64,000 nt of DNA from NCBI GenBank assembly GCA_937951485.1, contig CALEDJ010000005.1, positions 1 to 64,000 on the forward strand, given 5' to 3'. Source of the stretch: an uncultured bacterium. GTDB taxonomy: Bacteria > Hydrogenedentota > Hydrogenedentia > Hydrogenedentales > CAILVY01. Numbering within the stretch: position 1 is the stretch's first letter; the number at the start of each line of letters is the position of its first letter. The translations under genes were made by a program, and so were the position numbers. Below are positions 36,401 through 43,454 of the stretch, one piece after another. The notes under the pieces are model-generated. The model saw only the letters and a program-made list of their open reading frames with translations. It was not told the origin of the DNA and made no database searches.

Positions 36401-38088
36401 TGCCGGAGGTCGGCATCTCGCGCCTGCGCCATCCCGAAGGCGAGCCGGTCTATCGCGGCCTGCTCACCCGCGACCGGGCCTGGCAGCCGCTGCCCGTGCC
36501 GCTCTACACCTCCATGCAGCGCACCTTCGGCGACGAAGCGTCCGGGGCGGTGCGGCCCGGCGAGACGATACTGGCGGGGCGCGCCTGGTATTTCTCCGAC
36601 TACAGCGGCCACCTCTCGCGCATTGATCTGACGGCCGTGGGATCGGACGCGGCCGCACAGGAATCGGGCGGCGCGGCGACGGGCCGTTTCACCGTGGTGG
36701 CCCTGGTGGGCATGGAACCCAACGAGGCGCGCATCACGGCGGCGGCGGATACGTTGGTGGCGGGCCGCTGGTTCGAGGACCCGAACGAGGTTGGCCTGCT
36801 CCTGCCCCTGCACGCCGCAGATAACTTGGGAATCGGCCTGGAGGACATCGGGCGGCGCGTGATGATCTTCGGCCAGGAACTGCCGGTCATCGGCATTTAT
36901 GACCAGACGAAATTCGACGCGCTGCGGGATCTCGACGGCGAGCCGCTCAGCCCCGTCAACTTTGTGCAGCAAATGCTCATGGATGCCCAGAAGACCTCGG
37001 AAGAGGTCATAGACACGCTCAAGGAATACATCCACTGGTCATCGGATCAGATGGCGATTGTGCCGTATCACTGGGCGCGCGGCATCGGGGCCACGGTACG
37101 CAGCATTGCCGTGCGCGTCGGCGATGATGTCAGCCCCGGCGAGGAGGCGGAGGCGTGGGCGCGGCGATCCAACCTCACGATCCTGGCCAGCGACGGCGAC
37201 CTGGTCACATTGTATGCGTCGCTGGACCGGAGCCGCATCAGCGGGGCGGGCCAGATTCTGATCCCGATTCTCTTGGGCTTCATCATGGTGCTGGGCACCA
37301 TGCTGGGGTCGGTCTATGAACGCCGCCGCGAAATCTTCGTGTACAACTCCGTCGGGCTGTCGCCCACCAACGTGGCCACGCTGTTTCTGGCCGAGTCGGC
37401 GGTCTATGCCGTCATCGGCGCCTGCGCCGGGTACCTGCTCGGACAGAGCATCTCCAAGGCGCTGTTGACCGGCGGCATGCTCTCCGGGCTGACCCTGAAT
37501 TATTCAGCGGGGGTGACGGTTTTCGTTACGGTGCTGACCATGGGCATCGTCATCGCCTCGACCATCTATCCGGCGCGGCAGGCCTTTTATGCGGCCATCC
37601 CGGAACGGCGCAGGCATTTCGCCGATATCGAGGAGGACGGCGCGGGGGGGGCCGACGTCATCAGCATTTTCCTGCCCTTCGTGGCGACGCCGGGCCATGT
37701 CTTCGCGATGCAGGCGTATATGTGGGAGTTTCTGGACAATGTGCGCGGGGTGGCGGTGGGGAAACTGTCGGTGGATGATCTGCGGGCGGCGGTCGGCGAA
37801 GCGGACGGGCAGCCCGCGCCGGAATTGTATTTCCGGGCGTGGCTCGCGCCCTTCGACCTGGGCATCAGCCATGACGCCGTGCTCCGCGTGGCGTTTCGCG
37901 AGGACCGGGGCGTGTTTCAGTACCACCTGCGCATGACATGGCGCAGCGGCGATGTGCAGAACTGGCGGCGCCTTACCCCATGGTTCATTCTGGATATCCG
38001 CAAGCAACTCTTGATGTGGCGGATTCTGGCACCGGAAGAACACGAACGCTATGCCCAAAGGGCGGAAGGACTTTTTTTCCCGGCGTGA
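33430..38088 (+). CDS. Giant protein: degenerate M28 peptidase-like domain fused to an FtsX-type permease
   Basis: The 1552-residue product starts with a signal anchor (about 5-22). Residues about 40-500 follow the M28 metallopeptidase fold order, but the key sites differ. The usual AHYDS is AYYDS (Tyr268 for the zinc His), GADDNASG is GAEQACGP (Gln284 for the bridging Asp), and FTGEEQG is FTGGHGQ (Gly316-His317 for the catalytic Glu pair). It should therefore be an inactive, ligand-binding domain. Residues about 500-840 are beta-rich. Two or three TM helices lie at about 845-935. A further TM (FLTGLTIVLVTFTLLSF, about 980) opens an FtsX/MacB-type permease half with an extracytoplasmic domain and three TM helices from about 1275 (ILLGFIMVLGTMLGSVYERR; ESAVYAVIGACAGYLLG). 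The ABC permease and ATPase at 40609-42043 probably complete the transporter. Confidence 0.75.
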   Translation: MRWVLGSIAAIAITIAGAAWVGRPSPLTIEIPDFGVADDLNMERIARHIETLSAAPSRMSGYPGAEAAFAYIRQELEGIGLTDFLVQEFPVAAPVVERAYLEAETPDGRVRIPLHPLWPNLVRTSHTPPEGIRGPLVDAGRGTEPEIHGKTIRDAIAVMNWDSDAEWLSVLEFGGKAVIFREDDRGTGYQARKKFLTVPANLPRFFVAVRDLPALDALIAAPDVEAVIHCVMDWQQVAARNLLARLSPGAPPGRVPALDRMPIIFHAYYDSISTVPDLAPGAEQACGPAVLLELARYIRDLPEIPPRPIYLLFTGGHGQAMAGMTHFTRTLMDGLEHGWPPAERGSLIAQMGRPGLFIGLDLSSRSDRMGIFCVGRFRSQFEHILRPKFSTLALKLDDFAKSFMTRYEEVTVHTVTPFVDCINMTLGRGWWTYFPYQAPFASELPTLAGMPGVTLSTINDDRRFVDTPGDTTDRMRLDLFAQQLLHVPGERVGLAKIALGLAYWKGPFVSSPLENKVARVQGRVVWLDQQRDYTPNRPLQGAAVTYKTYRADKHLMGLRGVPVVLTDAEGRYAFDGLMQSTIHLPSNVLYLEAYGLASQRFIAQNPEAEREYLAVLARGGAPSAAITVDGSTIFGIDRARPDDYPSTVLPVQRVEHCNLVTFPCKAVTLSGLTEPRGFMSLTEVTILDVSTESPPFQWGASYSDSWRGDPEENCISIWADPTLRVRLTLGFGFLEKRLILINNSAEDPVGTGYVLGELETIPSWVLHGARGMWFLNEDRIRNFERHGINNPRVRTIHEEAQQYLDLAAAALDAEDYQTYRVAAERGWALESRAYSELLNTANNMIRGVLFYLLLLIPFAYCLERLVLNSGTIRGRIIGMLLIFAGSFVVLALMHPAFRFTLTPVLVLIAFIILALAVAVVALVLGHFDTMLRERKQAVVGVHEDTVALGNVAMRAVDLGIANIRRRPQRGFLTGLTIVLVTFTLLSFTSVVPEVGISRLRHPEGEPVYRGLLTRDRAWQPLPVPLYTSMQRTFGDEASGAVRPGETILAGRAWYFSDYSGHLSRIDLTAVGSDAAAQESGGAATGRFTVVALVGMEPNEARITAAADTLVAGRWFEDPNEVGLLLPLHAADNLGIGLEDIGRRVMIFGQELPVIGIYDQTKFDALRDLDGEPLSPVNFVQQMLMDAQKTSEEVIDTLKEYIHWSSDQMAIVPYHWARGIGATVRSIAVRVGDDVSPGEEAEAWARRSNLTILASDGDLVTLYASLDRSRISGAGQILIPILLGFIMVLGTMLGSVYERRREIFVYNSVGLSPTNVATLFLAESAVYAVIGACAGYLLGQSISKALLTGGMLSGLTLNYSAGVTVFVTVLTMGIVIASTIYPARQAFYAAIPERRRHFADIEEDGAGGADVISIFLPFVATPGHVFAMQAYMWEFLDNVRGVAVGKLSVDDLRAAVGEADGQPAPELYFRAWLAPFDLGISHDAVLRVAFREDRGVFQYHLRMTWRSGDVQNWRRLTPWFILDIRKQLLMWRILAPEEHERYAQRAEGLFFPA

Positions 38089-38146
38089 CCACGTTTCCGG
38101 CCGCGCCACTGAAACAACAGAATATCTTCATTAAAAGGAATGGCGA

Positions 38147-40258
38147 TTGAGCGAGGAACGGGAAAAAGACACCGGCGCGGAGCAGCGGCAGTTCGCTTCG
38201 GAGTATCCCATCGCGGCGGCGGACAGAACGCTCGAGCGCGGCCCGTATGTGGACGGATTCTCCTCGCGGACCATGCTGGGCGCGCTTTTTGTCGCGGTGA
38301 TCATGATGCCGGGCGCGGTGTATATGGGGCTGGTGGCGGGACAGTCGCTGGGGCAGGCCGCCGAATGGGTGACGATCATTCTCTTTGCCGAACTGGCGCG
38401 CCGCAGTTTCACCCAACTCAAACGCCAGGAGATTTTTGTGCTGTTCTACGTGGCGTCGTCCATCGCAGCGGTGCAGTTGTTGCACCTGGCGCTGTCCGGC
38501 GGCCCGTTGGCGGGGGTCATTTGGAACCAATACCTGCTGCAATCGCCGCAAACCTCGGGCATCGCCGACCAGATTCCGGACTGGGTGGTGCCGCCCGCGT
38601 ACAGCCCGGCCATCCTGGAGCGCAATCTCGCGCATGCGGCGTGGTGGTATTCCGCGAGCAAGGGGTTCTTATCGCCGATCACGTTGGTCCTCATGGCCTA
38701 TGTTCTGGGACGGATGGGCTGGTTCGGGCTGGGTTATCTGCTTTTTCGGGCCACCTCCGATGCGGAGCGGCTGCCATTTCCGTTGGCGCCGGTGGCGGCG
38801 CAAGGCGCGACCGCGCTTGCCGAAGCCACGGACCGCGAGGAGGGCGGTCGTCCCGGCAAGCGGTCGTGGCGCTGGACCGTGTTCAGTGTCGGCGCGACCT
38901 TCGGCATTGTGTTCGGCGCCCTGTATGTGCTTATCCCGGTAACGACGGGTCTGTTCATGAGCAAGCCCATCATGATTTTCCCTATTCCGTTCATTGATTT
39001 CACGCGGAGCGTGGAAAACTACCTGCCGGCGAGCCTCGTCTCCATCAGTTTCGACGCGATGCTCCTGCTGGCGGGCATGATACTGCCGTTTCGGCTGGTG
39101 CTCGGCGTGGTCACGGCCATCCTGTGCACGAGCGTCTTCGGCAATCCCGTGCTGCAGAAACTGGGGTTCTTTCCGCATTGGACGCCCGGCAACGGCCTGC
39201 TGGTCAACCAGATGATCCTCGCCTACGACTTCTGGATGAGCGTGGCCATCGGCCTGGCGCTCGCCGTGGCGCTGGTCGGCCTGCGCTTCGTCATCGTCAA
39301 CGCCTGGAAACAACTGCGCATGACGCGCGCCGAGCGCGAAGCGGCGCGGCGCGCCGAGGACGCGGCGCACACGACGGACGCCGGCGAGCCGCCGTATCGC
39401 CGCGCCTCCAGGGAACGGGGCGACCTGCCGGTGTGGGTGGCGGTCGCGCTCTACGCGGCCTGCGCCGCGGGATTCACCGGCATCTCGCATGTGCTGGTGC
39501 CGGATTTCCCGGTGTGGATATTCATCATTTTCGCGTTCATCTGGTCGCCGCTCAATTCCTACATTTCGGCGCGGCTTATCGGCCTGACCGGGCAGGGGCT
39601 TGCCGTGCCGTTTCTCCGCGAAACGGTCTTCATTACCAGCGGCCACAAGGGGGTGGACATCTGGTTCGCTCCGATTCCGCTGTTTGATTTCGGCGGCGCG
39701 GCGCAGAAATTCCGGGAACTGGAACTCACCCGCACCAGGTTCACCTCGCTGATCAAGGCGGAACTGGTCATGTTTCCCATTGTGTTTGTCGCCAGTTTCC
39801 TGTTCTGGTGGTTTTTCTGGCGGTTGAACCAGATTCCATCGGACCGGTTTCCGTTTGCGGCGCGGATATGGCCGGTCGCAGCGCGCCAGGCCTATCTCAT
39901 CTTCACCGCGAACAGTTCCGAGCAGTCGCTGCTGGTGGAGGCGCTGAAGCCGCCGCTGATTGCCGGAGCGACAGGCGTGGGGCTGGGGCTCTACGCCGTG
40001 CTGGGCGTTTTCAACATGCCGGTGACCTTCTTCTACGGAATCATCGGCGGCGTGGGGCAGCCCTTCCATGTCGCTTTGCCGATGCTGGTGGGCGCGCTGG
40101 CCAGCCGCTACTATTTCAGCCGGAAATTCAGCCCGGAGAACTGGTACCGCTATGTGCCGGTCCTGGCGGCGGGATTCTCCTGCGGGATGGGCTTGTCGGG
40201 GATGACGGCGGTGGCGTTGGCGCTGATTGCGCAATGTACGCGGGCGTTGCCGTTTTAG
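38147..40258 (+). CDS. OPT-like multi-pass membrane transporter
   Basis: The 703-residue product has about 13-14 hydrophobic segments and features like the oligopeptide transporter (OPT) superfamily: an early RTMLGALFVAVIMMPGAVYMGLVAGQSLG, repeated long helices, and a C-terminal IIGGVGQPFHVALPMLVGALASRYYF region. Between are soluble loops, including an acidic/basic segment at about 400-420. OPT proteins import peptides or metal-siderophore complexes by proton coupling. The assignment is tentative; it could instead be a divergent relative of the DUF6785 protein upstream. The start is a TTG at 38147 with AAAAGGAATGG before it. It lies 58 bp after the giant FtsX gene. Confidence 0.6.
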   Translation: MSEEREKDTGAEQRQFASEYPIAAADRTLERGPYVDGFSSRTMLGALFVAVIMMPGAVYMGLVAGQSLGQAAEWVTIILFAELARRSFTQLKRQEIFVLFYVASSIAAVQLLHLALSGGPLAGVIWNQYLLQSPQTSGIADQIPDWVVPPAYSPAILERNLAHAAWWYSASKGFLSPITLVLMAYVLGRMGWFGLGYLLFRATSDAERLPFPLAPVAAQGATALAEATDREEGGRPGKRSWRWTVFSVGATFGIVFGALYVLIPVTTGLFMSKPIMIFPIPFIDFTRSVENYLPASLVSISFDAMLLLAGMILPFRLVLGVVTAILCTSVFGNPVLQKLGFFPHWTPGNGLLVNQMILAYDFWMSVAIGLALAVALVGLRFVIVNAWKQLRMTRAEREAARRAEDAAHTTDAGEPPYRRASRERGDLPVWVAVALYAACAAGFTGISHVLVPDFPVWIFIIFAFIWSPLNSYISARLIGLTGQGLAVPFLRETVFITSGHKGVDIWFAPIPLFDFGGAAQKFRELELTRTRFTSLIKAELVMFPIVFVASFLFWWFFWRLNQIPSDRFPFAARIWPVAARQAYLIFTANSSEQSLLVEALKPPLIAGATGVGLGLYAVLGVFNMPVTFFYGIIGGVGQPFHVALPMLVGALASRYYFSRKFSPENWYRYVPVLAAGFSCGMGLSGMTAVALALIAQCTRALPF

Positions 40259-40263
40259 GGGGA

Positions 40264-40475
40264 AAGGACACAAAGGACGAAAGAGACACAAAGGACGAAC
40301 AGGACAAAAAGAAATGCTGAATGGGCGAGAAAGCGCTGGGAATTGGCAGGAACCTATTATTACTGGTGGGCCGCCTGCGCGAGAGTTCTGGTGTACAGGC
40401 TTTGGTCATTGTGTGGGCGGCGCACCCGCGCAGGAGTTCTGGTGTACAGGCTTTGGCCTGTGTGCGGGCGGCGCA
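40264..40475. repeat. Direct repeats before the mini-permease gene
   Basis: GACACAAAGGACGAA occurs twice with a 19-bp period near 40267-40301. A 51-bp unit starting GAGTTCTGGTGTACAGGCTT repeats at 40383 and 40434 (family B core, with GGGCGGCGCACCCGCG after each). The remainder of 40259-40608 holds no recognised gene. CGGAAAGGCG at 40593-40602 is the ribosome binding site for the next gene. Confidence 0.65.
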
Positions 40476-40608
40476 CCCGCGCTCCCGAGGATGCCGGCGT
40501 CGTTCTGCTCTGTGCGCCGCCAGCGCCCGCTCGCTTTTCCAGGGTCCTTGCTGTCCTTGCCGTTTTTGCCGTCCCTTTCAGTCACCCCCCCCCGGAAAGG
40601 CGCTTCTC

Positions 40609-41298
40609 ATGTCATCTGAACACCGTCTTTTCTCCGAAGACCCCTCCCAACGGAAGTTATCGCTGCCATGGGGACGCACTGTGGAGATGTGCTGGCGCAA
40701 CCTGAAGAACCGGCGCGGCCGTTTTCTGCTGGTGTTCCTGAGCATTGCGGTGGTAGTGGCGTTTTTCGTGTCCACGTTGAGTTACCACCGGCTGCTGGAG
40801 GAACTGCGCGGCCGCGACGATGTGCACACGCGGGCGGTCCTGGAGCGTGGCGGGGTGCTTTCCCACAACCCGGAAGCCGACCGCAAGCACCGGGACCAGA
40901 TGGTCTGGCTGCTGGTCTTGTCGGGCATGCTGTGTTTCGTCGGGGTGATGAATACGATGTACATGAGCGTTACGGAGCGCTATCGCGAGATTGGCACGCT
41001 GAAATGCCTGGGTGCGCTGGACAGTTTTGTGGTGCGGCTGTTTCTGCTGGAGAGCGTTTTCATCGGCGCGGTGGGCAGCGCGCTGGGCGCGCTGGGCGGG
41101 TTCCTGCTGACGCTGTTTCAGATAGGCGTGACTTTGGAATTCGGCCTGATTGGCGTGGGGCATGTGATGCGGACGCTGGCGCAAACCGCGCCGCCGGCCT
41201 TTGCGGGCGGCACGGCGCTGACGGTGCTGGCGGCGATTTATCCGACCATCGCGGCGGCCCGGATGAAGCCGGTGGACGCGATGCGGGTGGAGGTCTGA
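40609..41298 (+). CDS. Miniature FtsX/MacB-type ABC permease
   Basis: The 229-residue product has four TM helices. The N-terminal amphipathic MCWRNLKNRRGRFLLVFLSI, the coupling segment MYMSVTERYREIGTLKCLGA, and the final TALTVLAAIYPTIAAARMKPVDAMR are all classic FtsX/MacB/LolCE features. The usual 200-residue extracytoplasmic domain between TM1 and TM2 is cut to about 50 residues. The large FtsX-type protein at 33430 may supply the other, domain-rich half of the transporter (inference). The ATG at 40609 has GGAAAGG before it; the frame upstream runs through repeats. It is 4 bp from the ATPase gene. Confidence 0.85.
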   Translation: MSSEHRLFSEDPSQRKLSLPWGRTVEMCWRNLKNRRGRFLLVFLSIAVVVAFFVSTLSYHRLLEELRGRDDVHTRAVLERGGVLSHNPEADRKHRDQMVWLLVLSGMLCFVGVMNTMYMSVTERYREIGTLKCLGALDSFVVRLFLLESVFIGAVGSALGALGGFLLTLFQIGVTLEFGLIGVGHVMRTLAQTAPPAFAGGTALTVLAAIYPTIAAARMKPVDAMRVEV

Positions 41299-41302
41299 CG
41301 CG

Positions 41303-42043
41303 ATGTCGAAACGGGAAATTGTGCGCACACAGGGCGTGTGGAAGACCTATTACATGGGCAGCGAGGAGGTGCACGCGCTGCGCGGCATCAGTATCAGCGT
41401 CGAGGCCGGCGAATACATCAGCATCATGGGGCCGTCCGGGTCGGGCAAGAGCACCTTTTTCAATATGGTGGGGGGCTTGGACAAGCCGACTTCGGGCGAG
41501 GTGTACATTGATGAGGTGGACATCTCGCAACTGGGCATCTATGAACTGGCCTGGTTGCGGTGCCGCAAAATCGGGTACATCTTCCAGACTTTTAACCTGA
41601 TCCCGGTGATGAACGCCCTGGAAAACGTGTCGTTGCCGATGGTTTTCGCCGGGCTTGGCGCGGACGAGTCGCGGGACAAGGCGGCGGCGTTGCTGGCGCG
41701 GGTTGGTCTCGGCGACCGGCTTACCCACCGTCCCATCGAGATGTCCGGCGGCCAGCAGCAGCGCGTGGCCATCGCGCGGGCGCTCGCCAATGATCCCGCG
41801 ATCATCCTCGCTGACGAGCCGACCGGCAACCTGGACCTGAAGACGGGCCGCGAGATCATAGATCTGCTCACCGAGATGAAGGAAGAGCGCAATGTCACGA
41901 TCATTACGGCCACACACGACCATAAGATGCTTGCGGCCAGCGACCGGGTGATCTGGTTCACGGATGGGCAGGTGACGCGCATCCAGAACCGGGAGGACCT
42001 GGATATTCGCGTCGGCACCATCGGCGGGGCGGAAGAGGCATAG
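41303..42043 (+). CDS. MacB/LolD-type ABC transporter ATP-binding protein
   Basis: The 246-residue product has Walker A GPSGSGKST, Q-loop FQTFNLIP, signature MSGGQQQRVAIARAL, Walker B IILADEPTGNLD and switch His in ITATHD. This is the MacB/LolD/FtsE subclass, which drives mechanotransmission across the envelope or lipoprotein release rather than simple channel transport. It is encoded directly after the mini-permease and is the last gene of the 31-42 kb membrane block. Confidence 0.95.
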   Translation: MSKREIVRTQGVWKTYYMGSEEVHALRGISISVEAGEYISIMGPSGSGKSTFFNMVGGLDKPTSGEVYIDEVDISQLGIYELAWLRCRKIGYIFQTFNLIPVMNALENVSLPMVFAGLGADESRDKAAALLARVGLGDRLTHRPIEMSGGQQQRVAIARALANDPAIILADEPTGNLDLKTGREIIDLLTEMKEERNVTIITATHDHKMLAASDRVIWFTDGQVTRIQNREDLDIRVGTIGGAEEA

Positions 42044-42418
42044 CGGCCATGCCTGCGGTTTGAAAAAGCGTGAGAATGCTCCCTCGTTTTTGCGTTATCG
42101 CCGTGTGATGGGCTACACTAGGGGAAACATGAGAACACTGCGGCAATGCCGGGCAAAACGGGATGCGAAGGGTTGTGGTGCGTGCGGTCGCAAGGGTAAT
42201 GCCGGACATCTGGCGCCGGGCAGGGCGGCTGTCAACCCGGTGATGAACCGTTTCGTTTTCCCCAAGGGTCCGAAACCCTTGCAAATGTTAGGTTTGGATT
42301 GCAGGAAGACCCCGGAGCAAAGGCTCCCCGGCCCTCCCACACGGTGTTCCGTGTCTTTCCACGGCGTGCGACGGGTGCATGCCGGGGGTGAATTATCGTT
42401 GATACCACTGAGGCATAC
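42044..42418 (+). promoter_or_regulatory. Upstream region of the type II secretion genes with promoter candidate and stacked hairpins
   Basis: A promoter candidate is TTGCGT (42090-42095), 18 bp, TACACT (42114-42119). The following leader of about 290 nt has consecutive hairpins: AAGGGTCCGAAACCCTT (42262-42278), CCCCGGAGCAAAGGCTCCCC (42309-42328) and ACACGGTGTTCCGTGT (42339-42354). They look like the dispersed palindromes elsewhere. I recognise no riboswitch class and no gene. A weak GAGG precedes the gspC ATG. Confidence 0.4.
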
Positions 42419-43339
42419 ATGGTTCGCAGTCTGGCAATAAGGCAGTTTTTCGTTATAGTGGATTTTGCGCTCACCGTGCTGATCGTTTTGACGGCGGGAA
42501 TGGTCGTAATGCAGGTGTTGGAGCCGCCGCCGCTGATCAGCGACCTGATCGAGAACGCCGAGAACCCCGCCGCCCGCAATGTGCAACTCGCGGCCCGCAC
42601 CGGAGACCGAAGCCAATATGATCGTATCCTTGCGAGCGCGCTTTTCGGCGACGCCGGGCGCTGGGACCCGGGCGCCGAACCGCCGCCGCCCCCCCCTCCG
42701 CCGCCGCCCAGTACCGACTTGGAGGACACACAGTTGAATCTCCGTCTGCTGGGGACGGTTGCGCTCAGCCCCGAAGACCCGTTTGCCTCGGCCGTCATTG
42801 AAAATGCCGATTTGCGCACGAAGGGCGGGTATGGGCTGGGGCAGGAGGTGGTGGAGAAGGTGAAATTGCTGGAAGTCTATCCCCGCGAGGTTATTCTTCT
42901 GAATGAGCGCAACACGCCGCCGACACGCGAGCGGCTGCGCATGGATGAAGACGACATGTCATCGCCGCCGCCGCAAGTGGCGCAGTCCGCCATGCCTGTC
43001 CGCAGCGGTTCGATCGAGCAAATCACGCTGGACCGCATGGACATGGTCAACGAGATTATGCGGAGTTATTCGGACCTTGTCACCAAGGTCAAGCCGGAGC
43101 CTTACCGCGACGCCAACGGCCGCATCATCGGTTTGACCGCCGGCAATATCAGCCAGATTCCCCTGGCGGGAAAACTGGGCCTCACGGATAACGACGTTTT
43201 GCAGACGGTCAACAATGAGCCGATAGACAGCATGGAAAAAATCTACGAGATTTTCAATAGATATGGGAACGCCAATTCAATCCGGATTGGCATTCTGCGC
43301 GACGGCAAGCCCAAAATTATCACGTATAACCTGCGTTAG
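42419..43339 (+). CDS. gspC: Type II secretion protein GspC
   Basis: GspC links the inner-membrane platform to the outer-membrane secretin. The 306-residue product has a short cytoplasmic start, a TM helix at about 12-31, a Pro stretch of ten residues (88-97), the homology-region (HR) domain at about 103-155 (LNLRLLGTVALSPEDPFASAVI), and a C-terminal PDZ-like domain at about 225-300 (GKLGLTDNDVLQTVNNEPIDSMEKI). It opens the gsp run and is followed by gspD. The polyproline linker is an unusually rigid spacer for this position. Confidence 0.9.
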   Translation: MVRSLAIRQFFVIVDFALTVLIVLTAGMVVMQVLEPPPLISDLIENAENPAARNVQLAARTGDRSQYDRILASALFGDAGRWDPGAEPPPPPPPPPPSTDLEDTQLNLRLLGTVALSPEDPFASAVIENADLRTKGGYGLGQEVVEKVKLLEVYPREVILLNERNTPPTRERLRMDEDDMSSPPPQVAQSAMPVRSGSIEQITLDRMDMVNEIMRSYSDLVTKVKPEPYRDANGRIIGLTAGNISQIPLAGKLGLTDNDVLQTVNNEPIDSMEKIYEIFNRYGNANSIRIGILRDGKPKIITYNLR

Positions 43340-43368
43340 TGTGCAGTGCGCGTATCAGCCCGAAAGGG

Positions 43369-43402
43369 TTCCGGAGTACAGGCTTTAGCCTGTTGGATAC
43401 GG
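43369..43402. repeat. Dispersed repeat, family B core
   Basis: TTCCGGAGTACAGGCTTTAG followed by CCTGTTGG in the gspC-gspD gap. The palindromic core is CAGGCTTTAGCCTG. Confidence 0.65.
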
Positions 43403-43454
43403 GCGAACGTCTGCGCGACAGTTGCGGCGGCTGACAATCGGGAAGGTAAGAAAC

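Noticed and set aside
33409-37035. 1208-codon open frame on the minus strand
   Set aside because: It is antisense to the giant M28-like/FtsX gene in very GC-rich sequence. Its protein is Arg/His/Gln-rich with no domain, typical of a GC shadow frame.
42060-42440. 126-codon plus-strand frame before gspC
   Set aside because: It runs through the hairpin repeats, has no good ribosome binding site, and its composition does not look like a protein.
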